DNA from: Azoarcus sp. CIB
GTDB lineage: Bacteria > Pseudomonadota > Gammaproteobacteria > Burkholderiales > Rhodocyclaceae
Direction: 5' to 3'
DNA length: 64,000 bases
NCBI RefSeq assembly: GCF_001190925.1
Contig: NZ_CP011072.1
Location: 4,836,001 to 4,900,000, forward strand
A model generated the notes under the pieces. It ran no database searches. It had not been told where the DNA came from and saw nothing but the letters and a program-made list of their open reading frames with translations. The position numbers were made by a program, and so were the translations under genes. Position 1 is the first letter of the stretch; every line of letters begins with the position of its first letter. Below, one piece after another: positions 8,365 to 15,531 of this stretch.

Positions 8365-9357
8365 TTATTGGGTCACGGCCGCGGCGGCGGCGGAAACGCG
8401 TACGGATTCGTCGATCGCCTGGCGCAGCAGGCGGTTGTCGCGCTTGTTGCGCTCGGTCATCCAGCGCCCGCGCAGGATCTCGAGCTCCGTGGCGAACACC
8501 GAGAGGTCGGGGCGATCCGTTTCGAGGATGGCGTCGACCGCGCGCCGGTACACGCGCACGATGTCGCGCACCAGCACCGCCGAACGGTCGCGCCCGGGCA
8601 CCTTCAGGCAGTCGACACCGGCGGCGAGGTAGTCCGGCAGTTCCTCCAGCCACAGCGCCGGATTGGTCTTGATCGTCATCGGCATGCGGTAGTCGATGTC
8701 GTCGACGTTGAAGTTCCACTCCGTCTGGCACACGCGCAAGCAGTCGCCGCCGCGCGAGGCCGAGCCGAAGAAGTGGTCCTTGCCCTCGGTGTCGAGCCAG
8801 CGGCGGAAGCTGAAATAGCTGCTCATGTTGCATTTGCCGGGGCAGATCTTGCCGCCCGACGGCGTCTTGAACAGGAAGACCTCGATGCCGACCTTGCCCG
8901 CGCCCTTGATCTGGCGGATCTCCTCCACCGACAGGCGGTAGGGCAGCACGACGTAGTCCGCGCCGAGTTCCCGCAGGAAGCGCACGTCCTCGTAGTTGGT
9001 GATCCCGCAGCCGACGCTGGTATGCACGTTCACATGCGGCAGGCGCTCCTTCACCAACCGCATCGCGCCGAGGTCGCTGATCATGAAGCCCTGCGCGCCC
9101 CAGCCCGCGTAGCGCTCGACGCGCTCGACGAACATCGGCAGCTCGGTCGAACTCGGCAGCGTGTTCACGACCACGCGCACCTCCTTGCCGCGCGCCATCG
9201 CGTAGTCGATCGTGTGGCGGATCTCGTCGTCGTTGAGCTCGTCCTGCGCGCCGCGCCGGCTCCAGCCGACGACGCCGACGTACACCGCGTCCGCCCCTTC
9301 GTCGAGCACCGCCTTCGCCATCTCCAGCGTGCCGCCGGGGGCCATCATCATCACCAT
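8365..9357 (-). CDS. U32-family protein, UbiU-like (paralogue A)
   Basis: 330 aa. The ATG chosen is 8 bases after GGAG; a GTG two codons earlier sits too close to that site. It begins MVMMMAPGGTLEMAKAVL, then AVYVGVVGWSRRG, matching paralogues B and C. The cysteines are Cys172/Cys176 (CPGKC) and Cys206/Cys210 (CLRVC). It is the first U32 gene after the phosphatase/aminotransferase fusion, 13 bp away, and 15 bp before the UbiV-like gene. Family evidence points to Fe-S-dependent hydroxylation or related chemistry; peptidase activity is possible but has weaker support. Three diverged copies in one operon argue for successive or alternative steps on related substrates. Confidence 0.85.
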   Translation of the reverse strand: MVMMMAPGGTLEMAKAVLDEGADAVYVGVVGWSRRGAQDELNDDEIRHTIDYAMARGKEVRVVVNTLPSSTELPMFVERVERYAGWGAQGFMISDLGAMRLVKERLPHVNVHTSVGCGITNYEDVRFLRELGADYVVLPYRLSVEEIRQIKGAGKVGIEVFLFKTPSGGKICPGKCNMSSYFSFRRWLDTEGKDHFFGSASRGGDCLRVCQTEWNFNVDDIDYRMPMTIKTNPALWLEELPDYLAAGVDCLKVPGRDRSAVLVRDIVRVYRRAVDAILETDRPDLSVFATELEILRGRWMTERNKRDNRLLRQAIDESVRVSAAAAAVTQ

Positions 9358-9370
9358 CTTCACGTCTCCT

Positions 9371-10738
9371 TCAGGCCGGGATCGCTGCCCGGCATTCGTT
9401 GTCCTCGCGCAGCAGCTCACCCAGCACGGCGAGGAAGCGCGCGTTCTCGGCAGGCAGGCCGACGCTGACGCGGATGTGCTGCGGCAGTCCGTAACGGGCC
9501 ATGCACTTCACGGCGACGCCGCGCTCGGCCAGGCGCGCCAGCGCATCGCGCGGCGCTCGCAGCAGCACGAAATTCGCCGCGGAAGGCACGAAATCGACGC
9601 CGAGGCGCGCGAGGGCGCTCATCAGCACGTCGCGCTCGCGCGCATTCGCCGCGATGCTGTCGCGGCGGTGCCCTTCGTCCTGCAGCGCTGCAAGCGCAGC
9701 CGCCTGCGCGAGCGAGCCGAGGTGGTATTGCGGGCACAGCGCCGTCATGCGCTGCACGATCTCCGGAGGCGCATAGCCGTAGCCGATGCGCAAGCCCGCG
9801 AGCCCCTCGACCTTGGAGAGCGAACGCAGGACGAGCACGGGCGCCCCGTCGCGCAGGTCGGCGATACCGTCGATCAGTTCCTGGTCCATCGCATAGTCGC
9901 GATAGGCCTCGTCCAGCAGTAGCGCCGCGCCAGGGGGCAGCGCGTGGCGAAGACGCGTCCAGTCCGCCGGGGCCATCAGCGTTCCGGTCGGGTTATGGGG
10001 CGATGCAACGACGACCATCCGTGTCGCCGGCGTGATGCGTTCGCGGAAGGCGTCGAGGCTGTAGTCCGCGCCGTCGAGCGGCACGCGAACCACCCGCGCA
10101 CCGGTTCGATCCGCTGCGGAGCGATAGGCCGGAAAGGCCGGGTCGGGGATCAGCACCTCGCCGCCGGGGCCGACGAGGCTGCGCATCGCCAGATCGATCA
10201 GCTCGCACGCGCCATTGCCTATCAGCACGTGCGCCGACGACAGCCCCGCACGCCCGGCGAGCAAGGTGCGCAGCTTCGCCGCATCGACGGACGGATAGCG
10301 GTGCAGCTTCGCCAGCTCGCGCGTGATCGCGGCGCACGCCGCGGGCGAGGGTCCGAAGGGGTTTTCGTTGCCGGACAGATCGATGGCGGGCACAGCCGCC
10401 CCGGCGTAATGCGCGCGGATCGACGCGAGCAGCGCGGGATGGGGGTCCGCCTGGGGGCGGGCGGCGCGCACCCGGGTGAAGGCCTCGTCGAGGGGCAGGC
10501 CGAGGTATTCGTGCAGGAAGCACGCGGCCAGCGCCGGCGAGCGCGAGATTCCCTGCTCGCAATGCATCAGCACCCGGTGTCCGGCGGCGACGCGGCCGGC
10601 GAGGAACGCGGCGGCCTCACGGATCGTCGCGGCGGGCAGCGCCACACGGTCGGCCACCGCCCGTCCCAGCTGCAGCGCCGCACCGTCGGCGGCGTCGGCA
10701 CGGCTGCCCACGGCCAGCTGCGGCATCACGAAATCCAT
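9371..10738 (-). CDS. Fusion: dual-specificity-phosphatase-like domain plus HisC-like PLP aminotransferase
   Basis: 455 aa. Residues 1 to about 112 form a compact phosphatase-like domain with the P-loop HCEQGISRSP: catalytic Cys60 and Arg66 of the CX5R motif are intact. From about 118 a full class I/II aminotransferase of the histidinol-phosphate type begins (DLSGNENPFGPSP), with ASPHNPTG (Asn249), DEAYRDY (Asp276, Tyr279) and SLSKVEGLAGLRIGYG, where Lys309 should bind PLP. HisC acts just before histidinol-phosphate phosphatase in histidine synthesis, so the fusion could couple transamination with dephosphorylation, but no his genes lie nearby. It is the first gene of the cluster and probably sets its input. 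No frameshift is seen. Confidence 0.85.
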   Translation of the reverse strand: MDFVMPQLAVGSRADAADGAALQLGRAVADRVALPAATIREAAAFLAGRVAAGHRVLMHCEQGISRSPALAACFLHEYLGLPLDEAFTRVRAARPQADPHPALLASIRAHYAGAAVPAIDLSGNENPFGPSPAACAAITRELAKLHRYPSVDAAKLRTLLAGRAGLSSAHVLIGNGACELIDLAMRSLVGPGGEVLIPDPAFPAYRSAADRTGARVVRVPLDGADYSLDAFRERITPATRMVVVASPHNPTGTLMAPADWTRLRHALPPGAALLLDEAYRDYAMDQELIDGIADLRDGAPVLVLRSLSKVEGLAGLRIGYGYAPPEIVQRMTALCPQYHLGSLAQAAALAALQDEGHRRDSIAANARERDVLMSALARLGVDFVPSAANFVLLRAPRDALARLAERGVAVKCMARYGLPQHIRVSVGLPAENARFLAVLGELLREDNECRAAIPA

Positions 10739-10812
10739 TCCATCGCCCCCCCGGCCACGCCTGCGAACATGTCGACATCATCGACACATGCGCTCAGGCG
10801 CGACACGGCAGG

Positions 10813-10834
10813 ATCATGAAGCGGAGCTCATGAT
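10813..10834 (-). promoter_or_regulatory. Inverted repeat upstream of the U32 cluster, possible operator
   Basis: Perfect 7-bp arms ATCATGA and TCATGAT separated by 8 bp, in the 186-bp gap between the first cluster gene and the transporter gene. The gap is AT-richer than its surroundings. On the minus strand TTGCAG lies just before the dyad and could be a -35 box, which would put the dyad across the promoter. A second symmetrical stretch around ATGTCGACAT (10769-10778) lies closer to the start codon. The regulator is unknown. Confidence 0.4.
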
Positions 10835-10924
10835 TTTCTGCAAATCCATCTCGTCATTATGGTTATGACCCTCCCGCCGGGCCTGCGTGCTGCCCCGCAG
10901 CACACGCATGCCTCGGCTCGCGTC

Positions 10925-12118
10925 TCAGCGCATGCAGCCGCCGGCGCGGCGGCACCACGCGACGAAGCCGATGCCGCCGAGCGTCAGGAAACCCGCCATG
11001 CCCGCCGCCAGCGTCAACGGCGAATGCCACAGCAGCGGCGCGAAGATGCCGGCGATCGTCGAATTGATGCCGACCTGCAGGAAGCTCTGGCAGCTCGACG
11101 CCAGCCCGCGGTGCGAGGGGAACAGCTCCAGCGCCAGCAACGTCATGCTCGGCATCGACAGGGCCATGCCGAAGGTGTACAGCACGATCGGCAACACCGA
11201 CCACGGCAGGCCGGGCGGCAGCAGCGTTGCGACCAGCAGGTTGGCGAGCGCCGCGGTCGCCATGATCGTCATGCCGACCGCGACCGTGCGGCGCACGTGC
11301 CAGCGCCCGGCAACCCGCTCCGACAGCGCCGAGCCCGCGCTCATGCCGACCACCGCGGGCACGAACAGCCAGCCGAACTCCTGCGGGCCGAGTCCCAGGT
11401 GCTGCATCAGGAAGGCCGGCGCGGACAGCACGTAGAGGAAGAAACCGTTGAAGTTGAAGGCTGCCGCCGCACTGAGCAGCACGAAGGCGCCGCTGCCCAG
11501 CACCCGCCGATAGGCGCGGCCGAGCAGCACCGGATGCAGCGGATGGCGATGCCCCGGCGGCAGGGTCTCGGGCAGGAAGCGCCAGGTGAGGACGGCCAGC
11601 ACGGCGCCCAAGAAGGCGAGGAAGAAGAAGATCGCGCGCCAGCCCGCCGCGGCCAGCAGCAGGCCGCCGATGATGGGCGCGATCGCCGGGGCGACGCCGA
11701 AGATCAGCATCACGCGCGACATCAGCCGCTGCGCATGCGCGCCGTCGAACAGATCGCGGATCACCGCGCGCCCGACCACCATGCCCGCACCGCCGACCAT
11801 GCCCTGCAGCGCGCGACCCACCCACAGCCACTCGATCGACGGCGCCAGCGCGCACACCAGCGAGGCCAGCGCGAACAGCACGCTACCGGCGATGAGCACG
11901 TGCCGGCGCCCGAAGTGGTCGGCGAGCGCACCATGCCACAACACCATGAAGGCGAAGGTCGCCATGTAGGCGGTGAGCGTCTGCTGGATTTGCAGCGGCG
12001 AGGCGCCGAGCTCCGCCCCCATCGCGCCGAACGCAGGCAGGTAGGTGTCGATCGAAAACGGCCCGATGGCAGCGAGCGCCGCGAGGACAAACGCTAGCCA
12101 GGGCGAGGTGGCGGGCAT
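10925..12118 (-). CDS. Bcr/CflA-type drug-resistance MFS transporter
   Basis: 397 aa, about 12 hydrophobic segments. The first helix reads LAFVLAALAAIGPFSIDTYL, and the DTYLPAFGAM stretch is typical of the Bcr/CflA (DHA1) group. The loop 2-3 motif appears as GALADHFGRRHVL and the loop 4-5 segment as VGRALQGMVGGAG. Such inner-membrane proteins use the proton gradient to export small molecules. It is on the same strand as the U32 cluster, 186 bp upstream of it, so it may export the cluster's product or an inhibitor, but an independent role is equally possible. Confidence 0.88.
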   Translation of the reverse strand: MPATSPWLAFVLAALAAIGPFSIDTYLPAFGAMGAELGASPLQIQQTLTAYMATFAFMVLWHGALADHFGRRHVLIAGSVLFALASLVCALAPSIEWLWVGRALQGMVGGAGMVVGRAVIRDLFDGAHAQRLMSRVMLIFGVAPAIAPIIGGLLLAAAGWRAIFFFLAFLGAVLAVLTWRFLPETLPPGHRHPLHPVLLGRAYRRVLGSGAFVLLSAAAAFNFNGFFLYVLSAPAFLMQHLGLGPQEFGWLFVPAVVGMSAGSALSERVAGRWHVRRTVAVGMTIMATAALANLLVATLLPPGLPWSVLPIVLYTFGMALSMPSMTLLALELFPSHRGLASSCQSFLQVGINSTIAGIFAPLLWHSPLTLAAGMAGFLTLGGIGFVAWCRRAGGCMR

Positions 12119-12182
12119 CAGGGGGATCTCTGGGGTCGATGTTGTCCGTACCGGGCATCCCCCGAACGCCCTGGAGGCCGCG

Positions 12183-13682
12183 TCAGCGCGAGTCGAGGCC
12201 GCGCCGGTACTGGATCGCCTCGGCCAGATGCGCGGGACCGACGCGCTCGGCGCCGGCCAGGTCCGCGATCGTGCGGGCGACCTTCAGGATGCGATGATAC
12301 CCGCGTGCGGACAGATTCAGCCGCCGGATCGCATGATCGAGCAGCGCCTTGCCCTGGTCGTCGGGCGCGCACAGCGTATCGACGCGGCCCGGCGCGAGAT
12401 GGCTGTTCGCCCCGCCCTGGCGCCCGCGCTGCACCGCCCAGGCCTGCGCGACGCGCTCGCGCACGGTCGCGCTGGGTTCGCCCGCCGCCTGCCCGGTCAT
12501 CTCGGCATGGTCGAGCAGCGGCACCTCGATGACGATGTCCATACGGTCGAGCAGCGGCCCCGACAGGCGTCCGCGATAACGCGCGACCTGATCCGGCGTG
12601 CAGCGGCAGCGTCCGCCCTTGTCGCCGGCGTGGCCGCAGGGACAGGGATTCATCGCCGCGACGAGCTGGAAGCGCGCCGGGAACTCGGTGCGCTGGCGTG
12701 CGCGCGACACCGTCACGGAGCCGGTTTCCAGCGGCTCGCGCAGCGCCTCGAGGACGCGGCGGTCGAACTCCGGAAGCTCGTCGAGGAAGAGCACGCCGCG
12801 GTGCGCAAGGCTGATTTCGCCGGGCCGCGGTGTCGTGCCGCCGCCGACGAGCGCCGGCGCAGAGGCCGAGTGGTGCGGCGCGCGGTACGGCCGACGGGCC
12901 CAGCGGCGGGCGTCGAAACCGCCTTCGAGCGACTGGATCGACGCACACTCGATCGCCTCGGCCTCGTCGAGCGGCGGCAGCAGGCCCGGAAGGCGGCGCG
13001 CGAGCATGGACTTGCCGGTCCCCGGCGGACCGAACATCAGCAGCGAATGCTGCCCGGCAGCCGCGACCTCGAGCGCGCGGCGGGCCTGCAGCTGCCCCTT
13101 CACCTCGGCCAGATCCGCTTCGTCGTCCCGCCCCTCGGCGACCGCCGGCGGCAGGCGCCGAGTGAGCGCCGTGTGGCTGTTGAGGTGTGCGCACACGGCA
13201 AGCAGGCTGGCGGCGGGCAGTACGCTAGCGCCGCGCGCGAGCGCCGCCTCGTCGGCGTTGGCGGCCGGCAGCACCAGCGCGCGACCGGTGCGACCGCTCT
13301 CCAGCGCCATCGCGAGGCCGCCGCGCACCGCGCGCAGGCTGCCGTCGAGCGAGAGTTCGCCGACGAACTCGTGCTTCGCGAGCCCCGCCGCATCCACCTG
13401 CCCCGATGCCACAAGGATCCCCAGCGCGATCGGCAGGTCGAAGCGCCCGCCCTCCTTGGGGAGGTCCGCGGGAGCGAGATTGACGGTGATGCGGCGTTGC
13501 GGGAATTCGAACTGCGAGGTCGCGATCGCGGCGCGCACGCGTTCGCGCGCCTCGCGGACTTCGGTGTCGGGCAGGCCGACCAGGTTGAATGCGGGCAGGC
13601 CGTTGGCGAGATGGACTTCCACCGTCACCTCGGGCGCGCCCATGCCTGCGAGCGCCCTGGTGCGTACGAGAGCCAGCGACAT
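12183..13682 (-). CDS. comM: ComM/YifB family Mg-chelatase-like AAA ATPase
   Basis: 499 aa. ComM is a hexameric helicase that promotes branch migration when donor DNA is integrated during natural transformation. The N-terminal domain (MSLALVRTRALAGMGAPEV, then FNLVGLPDTEVREARERVRAAI) is typical. Walker A is GPPGTGKSMLARRLPG near 226-241, Walker B is HRGVLFLDELPEF, and the four-cysteine region NPCPCGHAGDKGGRCRC follows. Length is normal. GGAGG lies 5 bases before the ATG but within an inverted repeat (see 13688-13721). It reads away from the neighbouring transporter gene as an independent unit downstream of ubiK. Confidence 0.95.
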   Translation of the reverse strand: MSLALVRTRALAGMGAPEVTVEVHLANGLPAFNLVGLPDTEVREARERVRAAIATSQFEFPQRRITVNLAPADLPKEGGRFDLPIALGILVASGQVDAAGLAKHEFVGELSLDGSLRAVRGGLAMALESGRTGRALVLPAANADEAALARGASVLPAASLLAVCAHLNSHTALTRRLPPAVAEGRDDEADLAEVKGQLQARRALEVAAAGQHSLLMFGPPGTGKSMLARRLPGLLPPLDEAEAIECASIQSLEGGFDARRWARRPYRAPHHSASAPALVGGGTTPRPGEISLAHRGVLFLDELPEFDRRVLEALREPLETGSVTVSRARQRTEFPARFQLVAAMNPCPCGHAGDKGGRCRCTPDQVARYRGRLSGPLLDRMDIVIEVPLLDHAEMTGQAAGEPSATVRERVAQAWAVQRGRQGGANSHLAPGRVDTLCAPDDQGKALLDHAIRRLNLSARGYHRILKVARTIADLAGAERVGPAHLAEAIQYRRGLDSR

Positions 13683-13687
13683 CGGTA

Positions 13688-13721
13688 CCTCCGGAATGGA
13701 CTGCGCTCAGTCTACCGGAGG
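13688..13721 (-). promoter_or_regulatory. Hairpin that can hide the comM ribosome-binding site
   Basis: CCTCCGG and CCGGAGG arms (13688-13694 and 13715-13721) enclose a second perfect hairpin, GACTG-CGCT-CAGTC (13699-13712). On the minus strand the arm nearest comM is the GGAGG ribosome site of that gene. Folded RNA would therefore mask translation initiation of comM. Seen directly; a regulatory effect is inferred. Confidence 0.45.
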
Positions 13722-13794
13722 CTCCGACAATGACGAAAGATTATCTACAAGACATCGATGCGACGCCGTGCGGCGCTCGGAGGGGCGTTGCCGC

Positions 13795-14058
13795 TCACTC
13801 GCCTTCGCGGTCGGCGCGGGCGCGCGCGAGTTCGGACTCCAGCGTGGCGACGCGGTCTTCCAGTTCGGCGAGCTTCTGGCGCGCGTGCGCGAGCACCTCG
13901 CGCTGCACGTCGAACTCCTCGCGCGTGACCAGATCGAGCTTGCCGAAGGCGCTGCCGAGCAGGGCCTTCGCGTTCTTTTCGAAATCCCGGGCGGGATTGC
14001 TGGCGGCGAGTTCGGACAGCTTGGCGCCGATGTCATCGAGGAAGCGGGGGCCTGCCAT
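13795..14058 (-). CDS. ubiK: Ubiquinone biosynthesis accessory factor UbiK (BMFP/YqiC)
   Basis: 87 aa. UbiK binds UbiJ and is needed for efficient aerobic ubiquinone synthesis. The layout fits: an amphipathic N-terminal part (MAGPRFLDDIGAKLSELAA), LVTREEFDVQREVLAHAR in the middle, and a C-terminal coiled coil (KLAELEDRVATLESELARA). Length is typical. It lies alone between comM and the divergent torF-like/glnK/amtB operon. Its presence indicates a normal oxygen-dependent ubiquinone route in this organism, separate from the U32 cluster. Confidence 0.9.
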   Translation of the reverse strand: MAGPRFLDDIGAKLSELAASNPARDFEKNAKALLGSAFGKLDLVTREEFDVQREVLAHARQKLAELEDRVATLESELARARADREGE

Positions 14059-14197
14059 GAAGTTACCTCTGGGGCGAAAACAAAGGGGAAAAGTCTAGCA
14101 CGGGCGCGGGTTCCGGAACGGACGGACACCCGCTCCGCCCCATTGCGGTGAGCGCTCTGCCCACCCGGCGCGTCACGCACCACGAAATTGGCTATAA

Positions 14198-14214
14198 CGC
14201 ACCATGACGGTGCA
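14198..14214 (+). promoter_or_regulatory. NtrC-type binding site
   Basis: CGCACCATGACGGTGCA matches the NtrC dyad TGCACCA-N3-TGGTGCA at all but two positions. It lies about 130 bp before the -12 element of the downstream sigma-54 promoter, the usual enhancer distance. A weaker half-site (CTGCATGTGCACA) follows near 14233-14245. These sites suggest activation of the operon under nitrogen limitation. Confidence 0.7.
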
Positions 14215-14322
14215 TTCGACGGCCGAGCGCTCTGCTGCATGTGCACAAAAACGCCCGAAAAACCCTTTCTGAACGCCTTTTTCTCACATACAAACAGTTA
14301 CTTACGACAACAACCGAAGGAC

Positions 14323-14339
14323 TTGGCACGCCGCGTGCA
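14323..14339 (+). promoter_or_regulatory. Sigma-54 (-24/-12) promoter of the torF-like/glnK/amtB operon
   Basis: TTGGCACGCCGCGTGCA has the invariant GG and GC elements separated by ten bases. It ends 48 bp before the first start codon. The rest of the 329-bp gap (14059-14387) holds the NtrC-type sites and an AT-rich stretch near 14280-14310, and no gene that I can support. Confidence 0.75.
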
Positions 14340-14387
14340 AAGGAGGACTTGCCAGCAATCAAACACCAACCATCAAGGAGCAACATC

Positions 14388-15131
14388 ATGCACAAGCGCA
14401 TCCTCGCCCTTGCCGTCGCCGCAGCCCTTCCGCTGATCGCCTCCGGCACGGCCGCCGCCGGCGACAGCCCGATCGCCGCGAACGTCGCCCTCGTGTCCGA
14501 TTATGCCTACCGCGGCATCAGCCAGACCGACGAGAAGCCGGCGCTGCAGGGCGGTTTCGATTATGCGCATGCGAGCGGCCTGTACGTCGGCGTGTGGGGG
14601 TCGAACGTGTCGTGGCTGAGCGACCTTGAGCGCGGCACCGGCGAAAACTCCGGCAACAGCCTCGAACTGGACGTCTACGGCGGCTACAAGGGCACGATCG
14701 GCGACATCGGCTACGACGTCGGCCTGCTGCAGTACGTCTATCCGGGCGAGTTCGACTCGGGCTGGCGCAACACCATCGGCCTGAAGCACCCGAACACGCA
14801 GGAAGGCTACCTCGGCCTGTCGTGGCAGTTCCTGTCCTTCAAGTACTCGAACTCCTTCACCAACCTGTTCGGCGCGCCGGACTCCAAGGGCAGCCAGTAC
14901 TTCGACCTGTCGGCCGCCTACGAGGTGATCCCGGGCACGACGCTGAACGCCCACTACGGCCACCAGATGATCGCCGGCCCGGTCGAGTCCTACTCCGACT
15001 GGAAGGTCGGCGTCAGCCAAGCCGTCGCGGGCGTGACGCTGGGCCTGCACTACGTCGACACCAACATGAAGGACAAGAGCGACTTCGACGCCGACGGCCG
15101 CTACGTCGTGAGCGTCAGCAAGACCTTCTGA
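14388..15131 (+). CDS. TorF-family putative outer-membrane porin (NlmA-like)
   Basis: 247 aa from the ATG 7 bases after AAGGAG; open frame upstream of it overlaps the promoter and is not coding. A signal peptide covers about residues 1-24 (HKRILALAVAAALPLIASG, then TAAAG). The mature start NVALVSDYAYRGISQTDEKP and the alternating aromatic strands ending VSVSKTF, with a terminal Phe, are typical of the TIGR02001/TorF family of predicted beta-barrels. It precedes glnK and amtB by 50 bp; in Herbaspirillum a similar gene, nlmA, heads the NtrC-controlled nlmA-glnK-amtB operon. A role in nitrogen-compound entry is inferred. Confidence 0.85.
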   Translation: MHKRILALAVAAALPLIASGTAAAGDSPIAANVALVSDYAYRGISQTDEKPALQGGFDYAHASGLYVGVWGSNVSWLSDLERGTGENSGNSLELDVYGGYKGTIGDIGYDVGLLQYVYPGEFDSGWRNTIGLKHPNTQEGYLGLSWQFLSFKYSNSFTNLFGAPDSKGSQYFDLSAAYEVIPGTTLNAHYGHQMIAGPVESYSDWKVGVSQAVAGVTLGLHYVDTNMKDKSDFDADGRYVVSVSKTF

Positions 15132-15169
15132 GCCTGCAACGCCGCGGGGCTCCGGCCCCGCAAGACTGA

Positions 15170-15520
<351 letters not shown>

Positions 15521-15531
15521 GGGAGAACACC

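Noticed and set aside
4369-9357. Anaerobic ubiquinone pathway genes ubiU/ubiV/ubiT
   Set aside because: Four U32 genes rather than two, no SCP2-type UbiT, and non-quinone enzymes around. The resemblance is kept as chemistry only.
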